This document shows positions 21,001-29,489 of a stretch of DNA of 64,000 nucleotides, in pieces. The position numbers and the translations under genes were made by a program. Each line of letters starts with the position of its first letter. Within the stretch, counting starts at the first letter, position 1. The DNA comes from Lineus longissimus. Lineage: Eukaryota; Nemertea; Pilidiophora; Heteronemertea; Lineidae. The notes under the pieces are model-generated. The model worked only from the letters and a program-made list of their open reading frames with translations. It was not told the DNA's origin and ran no database searches. The DNA lies in contig NC_088319.1 in assembly GCF_910592395.1 (NCBI RefSeq), positions 9,734,001-9,798,000 of the forward strand. Direction: 5' to 3'.

Positions 21001-21692
21001 AGTCAAATCCATCTACCAATATGGCCGCCAGGTTGCCGTCTTGAAAATTAAACAAAGTCCTATTACCCCGAAACTAATGATCGGAGTGGAACCAAATTTC
21101 ATATGATTATGTATCTATGTACTCTTATCAATATCTCTCATTTTCAGTCAAATCCCATGACAAATATGGCCACCAGGCCGCCATCTTGAAAATCCAACGA
21201 AGTCCTAGAACTCCTAAACTGTTGAACAGTTGTCAATTAATTTCCATGTGACATGTACACTCTTCAATAACCCCGAAATTCAGTCAAGTTTATAACCAAA
21301 ATGCTATACTTAGATGGTACCGGTAATTTTCTTTGGTGCCATTGAGCCGAGAAGAATAATATTATTCAATGGAATCAAAACTGGTGAAACTAGCCAGAAA
21401 CTTCTCCCCATATCCACGGCAAATTAAATGCATTACATTACCTGAGATGAGCACATGGTCCCTGGACCATTTCATTAAAAGGCTATGGAGTAAACCATAG
21501 GTGTTCTGCTATGGGTTAAAAGTATGCATTCCAGAATAAGAATAAAAGCATTTCTTGATATTGTCTTTTCAGGCCCAGCGTGATTTCTTCGGAGCTCACA
21601 CGTACGAACTTCTCGCTAACCCTGGGAAATACATTCACGCCAACTGGACTGGGCACGGAGGCAGGGTGTCGTCTACCACGTATGATGCATAG
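3026..21692 (+). CDS. PGD: 6-phosphogluconate dehydrogenase, decarboxylating (13 coding exons)
   Basis: Converts 6-phosphogluconate and NADP+ to ribulose-5-phosphate, CO2 and NADPH: third step of the oxidative pentose-phosphate pathway, a cytosolic dimer. Coding exons: 3026-3036, 8828-8903, 9295-9474, 10624-10689, 13445-13563, 15143-15344, 15843-15968, 16976-17039, 17503-17633, 17803-17936, 19378-19477, 19962-20084, 21573-21692. They sum to 1452 nt (483 residues plus TAG), the usual animal length, and every border is GT/AG with phases that agree. Visible motifs: dinucleotide fold GLAVMG at residues 11-16, NRT of the NADP site in exon 3, [13 protein letters not shown] in exon 4, active-site [19 protein letters not shown] at 128-146, catalytic Lys184 and Glu191 in [11 protein letters not shown], and KGTGKWT at 261-267. 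The start is set by AAAATGG and the match to the family N-terminus (MAEQADIALIG). Introns total about 17 kb and are repeat-rich. No frameshift or missing key residue. Confidence 0.97.
4735..4965 (+). repeat. Partial copy of the GTCCGTCGTC-headed dispersed repeat, PGD intron 1
   Basis: Starts with a GTCCGTCGTCGTC stretch, then CGTTTCTTAAC, GAACTTGAAACTTTGTACAC, CAGGTCAGGTGACCTC and a decayed GGCCATCAGGGCGCCA. It aligns with copies at 12732-13437, 18630-18930, 20835-21485 and 48815-49990. It is broken off near 4965. Confidence 0.75.
5121..5517. repeat. Possible small inverted-repeat element, PGD intron 1
   Basis: A 16-base perfect inverted repeat, AGACCTTCTGTTGAAA at 5121-5136 and its complement at 5502-5517, brackets about 365 bp. 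The right part (5395-5500) is unusually GCGC-rich for this intron. No target duplication is evident, so this is only a candidate. Confidence 0.35.
6593..7096. mobile_element. Non-autonomous inverted-repeat element with 9-bp target duplication, PGD intron 1
   Basis: Element 6602-7087. Both ends begin GGCAGTATC (read inward), and about 80 bp of terminal inverted repeat follows, including short CCCACATA tandems and CCAGGTGGGGCAATCCAAT. The direct repeat CTTTAACCT flanks it at 6593-6601 and 7088-7096. The interior holds three degenerate TGTCGATATTTCC-type repeats and no coding capacity. A 9-bp duplication is seen in several cut-and-paste superfamilies, so I do not assign one. Confidence 0.8.
7283..7420 (-). 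mobile_element. tRNA-derived SINE, PGD intron 1
   Basis: On the minus strand the head (from 7420) carries an A-box-like TAGCCCAGTGGT and a B-box-like GGTTCGATCC, then GAGGACCCAGGATTG. The anticodon arm cannot fold with a 7-base loop and the acceptor ends pair poorly, so this is not a working tRNA gene. The tail reads GGATGAACCAGTGTGGCT ... AAGGAACTAAATTTCTTGGCTCTTCACA and is shared with the copy at 9561-9690. Confidence 0.7.
8828..8903 (+). CDS. PGD: PGD coding exon 2
   Basis: Acceptor TTTTCCAG, donor GTAAGC; phase 0 at its end. Encodes residues 4-29 with [20 protein letters not shown], the first strand and glycine-rich turn of the NADP-binding Rossmann fold. Confidence 0.95.
9295..9474 (+). 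CDS. PGD: PGD coding exon 3
   Basis: Acceptor ATTCAAG, donor GTAGGT; exactly 60 codons (residues 30-89). Begins [19 protein letters not shown], with the Asn-Arg-Thr that contacts the NADP 2'-phosphate in this family, and ends [16 protein letters not shown]. Confidence 0.95.
9561..9690 (+). mobile_element. tRNA-derived SINE, degraded, PGD intron 3
   Basis: Aligns with the minus-strand SINE at 7283-7420: TGCTGGCTGCCA, TAATAGGACCCGGGT, AACCCAGGATTGT, GGATGAACCACTGTG, then AAGGAACTGAAATTCCTGGC and CTCTTCACA. The tRNA-like part is more eroded than the tail. Confidence 0.65.
9838..10465. repeat. Foldback-like array of CCCCTTCCCATTTCG minisatellite, PGD intron 3
   Basis: Left arm 9838-10180 is a pyrimidine-rich tandem of 15-16-bp words (CGCCCCTTCCCAATT, CACCCTTTCCCGTGT). 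After a non-repetitive loop (10181-10374) a shorter right arm at 10375-10465 carries the same words in inverse orientation (AAGGGGCAAAATGGG). Long frames across it are strand-bias artefacts. Arms of tandem words around a loop resemble a foldback element, but the arms are unequal. Confidence 0.7.
10624..10689 (+). CDS. PGD: PGD coding exon 4
   Basis: Acceptor TTTTTCAG, donor GTAAGT; 22 codons (residues 90-111): [20 protein letters not shown] then TN. The [10 protein letters not shown] stretch is a family signature lining the active site. Confidence 0.95.
11008..11189 (+). repeat. 91-bp direct tandem duplication, PGD intron 4
   Basis: Bases 11008-11098 are repeated without a visible change at 11099-11189 (GATTTAACACGGCACAATGG ... 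GACTGAATC). Both copies contain ATTAGGCCTAAAT. The identity suggests a recent event or an assembly duplication. Confidence 0.95.
12732..13437 (+). repeat. Longer copy of the GTCCGTCGTC-headed dispersed repeat, PGD intron 4
   Basis: Runs from the GTCGTCCGTCGTCGTCGTC head to TGAGCACAATGGCCCCTGGCC, ending just before the exon 5 acceptor. It contains internal near-repeats (GTTTCTTAACC ... GAACTTGAAA twice). CCACCAGGGGGC lies at 12915-12926, a match to the CTCF core consensus. Confidence 0.85.
13445..13563 (+). CDS. PGD: PGD coding exon 5
   Basis: Acceptor TTTTTCAG, donor GTAAGT; 39 codons plus two bases of Trp151. Encodes [15 protein letters not shown] then [20 protein letters not shown] (127-146), the substrate-binding loop. 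From base 13487 onward this exon is the template of the 86-bp satellite that follows in intron 5. Confidence 0.95.
13487..14862 (+). repeat. 86-bp minisatellite derived from PGD exon 5 (16 copies including the exon)
   Basis: The word GGATCAGGTGTGAG recurs at 13487 (exon), 13573, 13659, 13745, 13831, 13917 and so on to 14777: always 86 bp apart, 15 copies after the exon. Each unit is the last 77 bp of exon 5 plus 9 bp spanning the donor. The first and last units keep GTAAGTGAT; the inner ones read GTCTGTAAT or GTCTGTGAT. Two inner subtypes alternate (GCAGTGCACTGGGGGC and GCGGTGTACCTGAGGC). 86 is not divisible by 3 and stops appear, so the array cannot be translated through, and no acceptor precedes any unit. 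Confidence 0.97.
15143..15344 (+). CDS. PGD: PGD coding exon 6
   Basis: Acceptor TTGCTTCAG, donor GTGAGT; completes Trp151 and runs to residue 218. Holds the catalytic core [14 protein letters not shown] with Lys184 and Glu191, preceded by [11 protein letters not shown]. Ends [10 protein letters not shown]. Confidence 0.95.
15496..15825. mobile_element. Inverted-repeat element ending 21 bp from the exon 7 acceptor, PGD intron 6
   Basis: Element 15500-15821 (322 bp) with about 60-bp terminal inverted repeats: GGACACTTCATGAGTTCTG at the left, complement at the right, continuing through CCCAACACCTGGCAGTCAC with a few mismatches. The flanks carry TATT at 15496-15499 and 15822-15825, a possible 4-bp duplication. 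No coding capacity. The frames spanning it are shadows of the inverted repeat plus exon 7. Confidence 0.8.
15843..15968 (+). CDS. PGD: PGD coding exon 7
   Basis: Acceptor TTATTTCCAG, donor GTGAGC; 42 codons (219-260) [20 protein letters not shown] ... KIRDSAGQ, part of the all-helical domain. Only 21 bp separate it from the upstream inverted-repeat element, which therefore probably supplies the branch-point region. Confidence 0.95.
16155..16701. mobile_element. piggyBac-type non-autonomous element with nested SINE, PGD intron 7
   Basis: TTAA at 16155-16158 and 16698-16701 flank ends CCCTTTAACTGCC (from 16159) and its exact complement GGCAGTTAAAGGG (to 16697). TTAA target sites with CCC/GGG termini are the hallmark of piggyBac elements. 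No transposase frame is present. A tRNA-derived SINE occupies 16468-16675 inside it. Confidence 0.75.
16468..16675 (-). mobile_element. tRNA-derived SINE nested in the piggyBac-type element
   Basis: Minus strand from 16675: GGATGAGTGGCAGAGTGG (A box), an anticodon-like CTTATAACC (TAT), B-box-like GGTTCAATAC, then TTTGTGTCCTTGGGCAGGACAC and a CTCTCCACCCAGGAGG tail. The CTTGGGCA(G/A)GACAC tail is a widespread animal SINE motif. The head resembles an isoleucine or leucine tRNA but lacks a proper acceptor end. Confidence 0.75.
16976..17039 (+). CDS. PGD: PGD coding exon 8
   Basis: Acceptor CATTTCAG, donor GTAAGT; 21 codons plus one base. Begins [20 protein letters not shown], the C-terminal family signature around residues 261-266. 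Confidence 0.95.
17503..17633 (+). CDS. PGD: PGD coding exon 9
   Basis: Acceptor CTTTTCCAG, donor GTATGT; completes Ser282, then [20 protein letters not shown] through to FIESIRK (residue 325). Helical domain. Confidence 0.95.
17803..17936 (+). CDS. PGD: PGD coding exon 10
   Basis: Acceptor ATATTTCAG, donor GTGAGA; 44 codons plus two bases, [20 protein letters not shown] ... [10 protein letters not shown]. The WRGGCIIRS run is strongly conserved in animal PGD. Confidence 0.95.
17960..18225 (-). repeat. Inverted partial copy of the GTCCGTCGTC-type dispersed repeat, PGD intron 10
   Basis: Read on the minus strand it gives AAGGTCACAGTGGTCAAATGG, then CAATTGGCC, CATGTTTCTTGACC, ACTTGAAACTTGGTACACATG and CAGGTAACCTCTGACAC in the family order. 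The GTC head is missing. A forward copy lies 400 bp downstream at 18630-18930. Confidence 0.65.
18630..18930 (+). repeat. Partial copy of the GTCCGTCGTC-type dispersed repeat, PGD intron 10
   Basis: Contains CAGGTGTTCCCAGGGACTGAAG, a CTCF-core-like CCACCAGGGGGC at 18679-18690, TGCCCGATTGCCACCAAT-like sequence and the terminal TGAGCACAATGGCCTCTGGCC. It corresponds to the second half of the copy at 48815-49990. Confidence 0.8.
19378..19477 (+). CDS. PGD: PGD coding exon 11
   Basis: Acceptor CTTGCAG, donor GTAGGT; completes Ser370, then [20 protein letters not shown] ... AIHNCQ (to residue 403). Confidence 0.95.
19651..19735. repeat. Two overlapping perfect palindromes, PGD intron 11
   Basis: First: ATGAAGGCCATGA/TCATGGCCTTCAT around one base, 19651-19677. 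Second: a 30-bp arm 19675-19704 with its exact complement at 19706-19735 around a single G. The sequence can extrude as adjoining hairpins. I see no terminal duplication. Confidence 0.95.
19962..20084 (+). CDS. PGD: PGD coding exon 12
   Basis: Acceptor TTTCTTACAG, donor GTGGGT; 41 codons (404-444) [20 protein letters not shown] ... [10 protein letters not shown] ... NLIQ. Confidence 0.95.
20835..21485 (+). repeat. Copy of the GTCCGTCGTC-headed dispersed repeat, PGD intron 12
   Basis: Begins ATAGCTCACCTCTGGGGAGC and CGTGGCGTCCGTCGTCGTCG, as in the copy at 48815, and ends ATGAGCACATGGTCCCTGGACC. The interior has three near-repeats of CATATGATTATGTATCTATG ... GCCGCCATCTTGAAAAT, giving it a different body from the other copies. 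Confidence 0.75.
21573..21692 (+). CDS. PGD: PGD coding exon 13 (terminal)
   Basis: Acceptor GTCTTTTCAG; 39 codons plus TAG at 21690-21692. [20 protein letters not shown] ... [16 protein letters not shown]: the C-terminal tail that reaches into the partner subunit's active site in this dimeric family. Confidence 0.96.
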   Translation, partial: AQRDFFGAHTYELLANPGKYIHANWTGHGGRVSSTTYDA

Positions 21693-23260
21693 CAACTCAG
21701 GAAATCCCGGCTCTAGTCAATCTAACCTAGGGGCGGCGGGAATAGTAGTCAATAGATAGATGCAAACGTGTCAGAACTCGTATTTGCTGACAATTTGTTC
21801 ACAACTAATTTGTTTCTCTGAACTACCAATTGGGACTTTCTACTCGCAATTATGGACAGTTAAGAAAAACTAGGGCCTAGCAGGTGATAAGTTTGCGTAT
21901 TAAATTTTAAAAATACTCGAATTAAAGACATGGTGTTGTGTTTTGGTGAGAGGATTTCGTACTGCTTGCTTTCCTTGTCAGGACCCGTGACACTCCTACT
22001 GAAAGTCACAGGTTTTGTTTAGTTAAATCTTCTCAGCTCATCATTGAGTCTGGCTATAACTTGGACTTAAATGTTGTTTATTGAGTTGTTTGTTCCCTTG
22101 TGTACTGATTACAAATTGGTGTGAAGTAGCAAATGCGTTTAGTCGTAATATGCTTTTATGCGACTACTAGTTAGGATATTCATGTGTTGTGAAGTGCAAA
22201 TCCATCTAATAGCAAAGTTGGCAAATTTAAATTGCCCTGGTTAATCAGGTCTTAAATGAAATAATCTTGAATGTGCATGTAAATATTATCAGGTTGATAT
22301 ATTATTTGTAAGGAAACATAGAGCCAATCTGTATTTATCAAAACGTCCCAATGGAATATGTAGGATGGAATTATGATCACAATACTCAAAATACACAGGA
22401 ATGCATCTATATGACGATCATGGCATAACCTCCATATTAAGCACACCCTCTCTATATGGACATAATGCCCAGTGTCACAAGCGTCTGCTATTTAGAGGTT
22501 TTACTGTATTTCAAATCAAGAAGAAATCATGAATGCGTATCAAATATCAAGTTTGTCCAACTAACAGTTAACCCTGACGTTAAAGCCAACTTTGCACAAA
22601 ACATGCTCTGAAACGCACCTATCCCACGGGAGACCATGTGTCATTACGATGGGTTTTGAGCAAGTTAAAGGCGGCGTAGGCTTTTCTGTGCCCGGTCAGT
22701 GCATATTCACAATGTTTTGTACGGTGAAACCTTCTTACTACACAATCTATGTCAAAGAAATTAGACTTGGTGTATATATTTCAAAATTTGGCTAAATCCG
22801 GTGGGCGGTTCTGACATATTCAAGTTAAGCGAGGTTGATTTTAGCTATATTTGGTTGAATCTTCAATGTCGAAATTTCTGAATCAATCATACAAAGTCAG
22901 CGGTTTGCTGATTGCGTGCAGTAAAATATGCCATTCTGATTTCTGTTCTGACGGTTCACCAAACTAGGCTATGTAATTTTGGGTTTACGGTAAGTTAGAC
23001 ACCGGTAAATTAGACAACGGTGATCTAGACAATGGTCATTTTTTGTATTATCAAACACTGTACACTAAAAGATGCTTTGTTCCTTTGGATTGTTGGTGTC
23101 CTTGTTTATAGAAGGATGTATATGGTATCATATACCAGGCAGCAGGAAATCCGACATTTCTTAGGAACTACGGTTAGATGTTGTAAGGTAAATGAATCCA
23201 CGGAAACTCTATAAAGCTTCCATACCAATGTATTTTGTTTTACAATGATGAATAAAGATT
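21693..23260 (+). other. PGD 3' UTR and downstream intergenic DNA
   Basis: Candidate cleavage signals are ATTAAA at 21921-21926 (about 230 bp past the stop) and AATAAA at 23251-23256. I cannot tell which is used. Three 15-bp near-repeats, (A/T)TTAGACA(A/C)CGG-like, lie at about 22987-23037. No further gene is visible. Confidence 0.5.
21921..21926 (+). terminator. Candidate PGD polyadenylation signal ATTAAA
   Basis: Nearest variant poly(A) hexamer downstream of the stop codon, followed by a GTGTTGTGTTTTGGTG GU-rich stretch at the expected distance. Confidence 0.45.
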
Positions 23261-24289
23261 CATAATTTGTATTCGTCCCTTGAAATTTTGTCTGGTCTTT
23301 TGTGAGAAACCCAACCGGGAGCAGCGTCAATCCCGCCTCATCAGCAGGGTGAGAATTGGATTTCGGAGCATTTGCTGGTGTCGTGTTGAGTATAATCTGC
23401 CTAGATAGTGTTGAATTGCAGGTTCGGTAGTTTTTGATTCAAATTGTGGGGTTTCACACCTTTTGTGTGTGCCAGTGTTTTATTTTTAGTAAAGATCAAT
23501 GCACTAACATAAAAAAGCATTGCCTTCCATTAGTGTGTCGAATTAAATGCCGAATCATGGTCATAAACAGCTATGTCAGTAAAGTAAGCTTCAGTAAGCA
23601 TAATTGAACTTCGCGACAGGGCATTGTGTCTTAAGTTAATGGTTGTACGGCTAAATGCTGCTTCAACCTCGTGGCACAGCCTAAACCAGCAAACATCATC
23701 ACTACTATAAAGGGAATGTAGGTAAAAATCCCAACGGTAAAAATCCAAAGGAAAAAATTCTAACTGTAAAAATCATAACTGTAAAGATCCTAACTGTAAA
23801 AATCCGAACGCAAAAAATCCCAAAAATCTTTAGTTTAGGTAGGTAAAAATCTGAAAATTTATAAATTTTTCAGAGATATTTGGAATATTTTGAGATTTTT
23901 TAGAAATATTTTTGCTACTTTTTGTCCATTTTGGAATGTGTTTGTTCAACTTTTTTTTTTCTGAAATTTTCTTTGAAAAAAACATGAACGATTTGGAAGA
24001 TTTCTGCAAAATCCAAGTTCTGGTGGCTGCAGAGGCCACGAAATTAAGCACCGGCAGGTATTGCCATCTACCGGATACATTTGAAATTATTAGGTTTGGT
24101 CCCAGTTGACAGCAGTTTCAACTGAATCGGGGGTGTTTTTCCGCCGTACCAGAGGTGTTTTCTACCAGGGCCCCCAAGGCGTTTCAGGTCATTCACAAAG
24201 AGTAATAACATCAAATAATTGCACCATTTTGAACATAAAACATTAAGTCCTTGATAAGATAGGGATTTTCCAGTCCCATAATTACAAAT
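23261..24289. other. Intergenic DNA with a GTAAAAATCC tandem
   Basis: Bases 23722-23830 repeat (A)ACTGTAAAAATCC-like words about every 17 bp, similar in style to 1318-1392. A short frame at 23985-24056 ends in a GCACCGGCAGGTATTG donor-like junction, but I recognise no protein. Otherwise nothing supported. Confidence 0.5.
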
Positions 24290-25189
24290 TTTTCAAATTC
24301 AAATTATTTATTTGCACAACTATCACAAGTACAGACAGTATGGCATATACATGCATGAATATTACAAAATAAAAGACATTGGTAAAATTATATTGTCATT
24401 GCTCCTGAAGAGCTGCTTGCCTTTCGTAAAAAGCCCTGGAGATAAAAATAGCAGTCTTGATGATGATGTCGTGATCAGTGCTGCTCAATGTGGAAATAAA
24501 ATCCGAATTGGAGAACAAGTGACTATCTTTACAAAAAGCAATATTCTTAAAATACTCATCTCTTAGTTTTTGAATAGAAGGACATCTAGCAAAAAAACGA
24601 AATTCGTCTTTTACTACGTCACACCCAAATGGACACAGACGCTTTTCCAACTGAGTACCAAAATGTCTACCTTTTTCGATGAGTAGGCTGTGATTGCTAA
24701 GACGAAACTTAGCCATTTTGGAAAAGACCCCACGATTTTTTAATGCATCGAGGTAGGGCTCAAATTGATACTCTGTTTTAAAAGTTCTGTAAGTTTATTC
24801 TTTTGATTAGGATCCAACCTTCTGTCGTTTTTTAGGACAGAGAAAAAATGAGTGCGATACAAGGATTCAAGCGAATTGGAAACGCAAGTGCTACCAGAGG
24901 AAAGGTCAAAATCTTTCTGACATTTAGCATTTAATACATCAATAGTTGCCGAGACCGACTTGTTGATACTACAAGACTGTGTGAGCTTATTGTCAATTTC
25001 ATAAGCTTCATGGAGAATAGCATTACTGGAGGATTTAACATGAGATAAGTAGTTAAAAGTATGCTTGAACATGAAATTAACAAATGGATAAAGACCTAAT
25101 TCTGCTTTAACTCCAAAATTGGAAGTAAATCTGGACAGGACAGAGCAATTTGTTGTAACTCCGGTACTATAGGAACCTTCCCCTATCGC
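24290..25189 (-). mobile_element. 3' part of a LINE (post-RT region), frameshifted
   Basis: Minus-strand frames 25189-24740 and 24785-24396 join with a frameshift near 24785. The first contains VKAELGLYPFVNFMFKHTFN and ILHEAY. The second contains FEPYLDALKNRGVFSK, KFRLSNHSLLIEKGRH, a Cys-rich RLCPFGCDVVKDEF and FFARCPSIQKLRDEYF. That order (GELGRYPL-like, RLSNH..IEKGR, C..C....DE.HF..CP) follows the reverse transcriptase in many marine LINEs. A CAAATAAATAATTTGAATTT end (24290-24320, minus) looks like the LINE 3' tail. The RT core is absent, so this is a dead 5'-truncated copy. Confidence 0.75.
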
Positions 25190-26533
25190 CTCCCCTATGG
25201 AATGCCAAAGCGGAATAAACTCAACACAAGAAAATATCTCAAGATATTCTAAATTCTCTACCAACAATCATGAACTTCAACCAAAACTTTAAAGAAACAC
25301 CCTCGAAACAAAAAAAAAGACGCAAGAAAGAGGAAACACCTCAAGATAAAAAAAACCTCCCTCAAAGAAAAATAATTCGCCTCAACATTAAAAAATTCCC
25401 TCAAGATATAAAATTTCCCTCAAGATATAAAAAACTCCCTCAAGAAAAAGAATTCGCCTCAACATTAAAAAGGTCACTCAAGGCAAAAAATTCCCTCAAG
25501 ATATAAAAACTCTCTCAAGATATAAAAACTCCCTCAAGAAAAAGAATTCGCCTCAACATTAAAAAAGTCCCTCAAGACAAAAAATTCCCTCAAGATATAA
25601 AAACTCCCCCAAGACTCACGTGACCAGGATCAAGAATCACGTGACCAGGATCCGTTACCCATGTCATGGTGTCCCGGCATGATGTCCGGGCATGATGTAT
25701 AATGGTGCACGTGTAGCCTATACATGTAGGCCTAGCCTTTAGCATAGCCTATGCATGCTCACCTGCATGACCTGAATCGCTGGCGCTGCTGCTGCTGCTG
25801 TTGTCGTTGACCCCGCTGGTAGTGGTAGCTGGCGCCCTATCCCTGCCATGTACGGATGATCGAGCAGCTGCCGGACGATGCCACGTACGCCTTCGGGAGC
25901 ATCGGTCGTATTACGACGGAGTTCTCTTAACAGATCCTCCATTTGAGAGTCCTGGAAGAGTCGATCAAGCTCAGCCTGCTGGATGTGCTGCCTCGCCATC
26001 CTCATGTGATTCTTGATCCTGGTCACCTGAGTCTTGGGGGAGTTTTTATATCTTGAGGGAATTTTTTGTCTTGAGGGACTTTTTTAATGTTGAGGCGAAT
26101 TCTTTTTCTTGAGGGAGTTTTTATATCTTGAGAGAGTTTTTATATCTTGAGGGAATTTTTTGCCTTGAGGGACCTTTTTAATGTTGAGGCGAATTCTTTT
26201 TCTTGAGGGAGTTTTTTATATCTTGAGGGAAATTTTATATCTTGAGGGAATTTTTTAATGTTGAGGCGAATTCTTTTTCTTGAGGGAGTTTTTTATATCT
26301 TGAGGGAATTTTTTGCCTTGAAGGACTTTTTTAATGTTGAGGCGAATTATTTTTCTTTGAGGGAGGTTTTTTTATCTTGAGGTGTTTCCTCTTTCTTGCG
26401 TCTTTTTTTTGTTTTGAGGGTGTTTCTTTAAAGTTTTGGTTGAAGTTCATGATTGTTGGTAGAGAATTTAGAATATCTTGAGATATTTTCTTGTGTTGAG
26501 TTTATTCCGCTTTGGCATTCCATACTCCCCTAT
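25190..26533. mobile_element. Foldback element with tandem-repeat arms and target duplication
   Basis: Left arm 25196-25650 and right arm about 25998-26524 are inverted copies. The outer ~100 bp (TATGGAATGCCAAAGCGG inward) is near-perfect. The inner part is a tandem of ~20-bp words CCCTCAAGATATAAAAA, TCAAGAAAAAGAATTCGCC and TCAACATTAAAAA. CTCCCCTAT stands at 25190-25198 and again at 26525-26533; since TAT is shared with the terminus, the target duplication is 6 to 9 bp. Long inverted arms of short tandem repeats around a loop define foldback (FB/TU-like) transposons, known in Drosophila and sea urchin. The loop, 25651-25997, carries an exon-like frame. Confidence 0.85.
25760..26026 (-). other. 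Exon-like open frame inside the foldback loop
   Basis: Minus-strand frame of about 89 codons with ordinary amino-acid composition, unlike the AT-rich arms: QAELDRLFQDSQMEDLLREL, then GVRGIVRQLLDHPYMAGIG and an alanine run. It ends at CAG followed by GTGAGC (about 25754-25759), a strong donor. It is preceded by an AAGACTCAG acceptor-like site near 26029. No family recognised. It may be a captured host exon, or a fortuitous frame. Confidence 0.4.
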
Positions 26534-29489
26534 TACCTCCAATGTTTTTATTACCAAGTCAAACCAGATCAACATCAGTCAGCTGGATACCTCCAACTAA
26601 TTGGACCTCCAGTATGGTACTATCAGCCAGTATTTAATGTTATATTGCTAATGATAGGAAAAATATAAGGTTACAAATCTGCAGGATTTGTTGTGATATG
26701 TGTCGGGTTCATCTTTTGAACAAGTCATACAACTTTGCTTCACCAACAATTTTGGACACAACAGATGGACAAGAAGATCATCCGTGTTTGGTTACGTCCT
26801 GGTGGTGATTCGGCGTATGCTGTCCCCAGGATCATTTCGGGCTCAAATTTGGCACTTTGGGTGGTCTGAATTTGATGAAACTGCTCAAGGTGAAAATGAT
26901 GTTGTCATCATTGGTATTGATGGCAACGTTTTTCACTTTTAAAGTTTTGAAACTATGTCTTGGCTCCTTGTCGAGTCATTGAAAGTAAGGAAAAGTTTGC
27001 TCCGAACTTGACATCAACTTGAATTTTGTTGGCACTAAGGAAAGATGTGTCTCATTTTCACCATGGTAAATCTACAATTCACCATGGTAAATGGACAGCA
27101 TTTCACCATGGTGAATTGGGACAGTGACATATTTCACCATGGTAAGCATGGTTAAATCTACATTCACCATGGTGAGCATGGTTAAAATCTACATTCACCA
27201 TGGTGAGCGTGGTTAAAATCTATATTCACCATGGTGAGCGTGGTAAACTCTGAATTCTGGTTTGCGCATCATTTACGACTCCCACTCGACTCCGACTTTG
27301 AGAGAGGTCTTTCATCTTCCGAACAGCTAGTGAATAGAACGACTTAAGCGACGACGCTCCCGGAGCAACATCGTCCACAGTGTTTAGGGCATACTCTACC
27401 CAGGGCATGCTACTAATTTTCCTCCTCCGTATGTGCACACACCCCCCCCCCCCTGGTTTTAATACGTCAACAGACAGACAACCAAATACATGTACTGAAA
27501 GAAAAACAAGAAAAAAGAAGAAGAAGGGAGTGTATGACTGTCATCACGTGACAACACTTCGATTTGAAATAAAGGCCATGACTCATGCTTTTATGATTGC
27601 ATGAAATGTACAAATCCTCAAACACTGAACTTAAAGCTCCGCATTAAATCAAGTTTGATCAAAATTGAAGAACCCAGTCCAGAGATATAGCAAATTAACG
27701 GCTTTGTTTACATGTTATGTAACAGCCTTGGTTAGGTTTCTAAGTAAAGTCAGGCGGCAGGTTTACTGACATAGATCAGGCTGACGTTGGATTTCTTACT
27801 ATAAATAGTATAAATTTGTCTGTATTACCTTACCTTATTATAAGGTATATCGAAGCTTTAAATTAGAAATACATTATGATAGTTTAAGTATTGTATAAAT
27901 TGATGTATTTGATGCAATTTTCTGTAAAAAGAATCGAATTTGAAAAATCAATTAAGTTCTATAAATTTGCCTAAATTGTCTAGAAAACCTAATTAGACCA
28001 TATTTGTGGGGTCTATGTTTTTTTGGCATTGATTTTGTTTCCCCACTTCATGAATTAGCTCAAATAACACTTTCTAGATGTGAGAGTTGACTTCTAAAAT
28101 GAATATAACCGGTTTTCCAAAAAAAAATTAAAATATTTAATTAAAATATTTTTTGGAATACAATAAACTCATTTATTATGGGCAGAGGTATGCTTTCATA
28201 CTTGAACATTGAAAATGTCAATGAAAAACAGACTTCATTTATCAATTTTAAGAGCATTAATTTATATGTGTTCTCCCAAGTAGGGCAATAAGCCTGATCT
28301 ACATCACAATTTTGGTGAACCCGCCGCCTGGCTCTAACAAGCCAGTTGCTAGCCTGATTAGGTGATCCAGTTGTCAAACACCTGAAAGGCTATATCTTCA
28401 AAATGGATGGAGCAAATTGCATGGGGTTTTCTGTATTATATAAATTGTTAGGTGCACTTTTGAAAACGTCTTACAGCAGGAAATGGCAAAATACCTTGAG
28501 TTATGGCCTTTAAGTGATGAACGTTTTCATATTGATAAACTACGTGTATATACATGTACAAGGATTTTAAAATTCCAGATCGACCTGTGCATGAGGAGGA
28601 AATTATGAAGTCGTATTCCAAGACTTCATTAATTCCGTCTTATGCATAGGTCCAATTTGGAGTTTCAAAAATGATTGTGCAGTACAGGTAATTTATCAAC
28701 ATGAAATTGTCAACAGTTCAGTTAAATTAAAGATTTCACTTAATGACTGTCAGACTCAGACTCGGTTGAAGTCGGAGTGGGAGTCATAATGGTGCGAAAC
28801 CTCTCTATTGATGTCACAAGTGAATACAACTGCACATCAGACTGTCTGTGATGTTGTGATCAGACTGTGTCTGAAAGGTCCCATTTACATCAAATTTGCA
28901 GCCATCTGTAACTTGCAATGTAAACATGCAAATTTATTCTAATAGGGATGTTACAACCTTGCACATGAGACCTGTGCTGATTGTGACAGGTCAGGCCAAA
29001 TGAGACAGCGTTGCAGACGTTTAGCTTTCCCTACAAAGTATAGACGTCACCACCAGCCATGCCAGCTGGACAAATTTCAGCGGGTGCATATAAAATTCGA
29101 CAGACGAACCGAAGAGGGACTATGGTGTCATTAGGAGTTTATTTGTATTCATGCGCGGCCAACCCTTACCGTAGTTTCTAAAAAATAATTAATTTTTTTA
29201 GTCCTCAAAGTATGCCAGTGTAGATTTAGCAGCTGTTTTGGCAAAGACATGTTATTTTAAGTTTGTGAAACCTAGAGCACTACTCAATAGGCGGCTAGCA
29301 AGAAACTAAGCATTTTGCTGTTGTTGCCGACGTATGTGAGTGTACAATGAACTAGGGATGTGCGTCGGGCCCGTGCTGAAATGCCGTCCAGTGCCAGTTA
29401 GTGCGTTTTCCGCTGATTTGTGCAAAATTCAACATATCTCAAAAGTTTAATGGTGGACCCTCGATTTTTTTTAAGTAGCGTAAGCAACT
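26534..29489. other. Intergenic DNA with CACCATGGT minisatellite
   Basis: Bases 27056-27245 repeat ATTCACCATGGTGAGCATGG / TTAAAATCTAC about every 30 bp. Frames at 26700-26942 (+) and 27226-27438 (-) are open but match nothing I know. 28000-29489 is AT-rich and featureless to me. Confidence 0.55.

Noticed and set aside
26700-26942. 80-residue frame downstream of the foldback element
   Set aside because: Reads partly protein-like but matches nothing I know, and alternate frames are equally plausible.
27226-27438. Minus-strand frame with MPWVEYALNTVDDVAPG
   Set aside because: Coding-looking composition, but no recognised family and only a weak acceptor; noted, not called.
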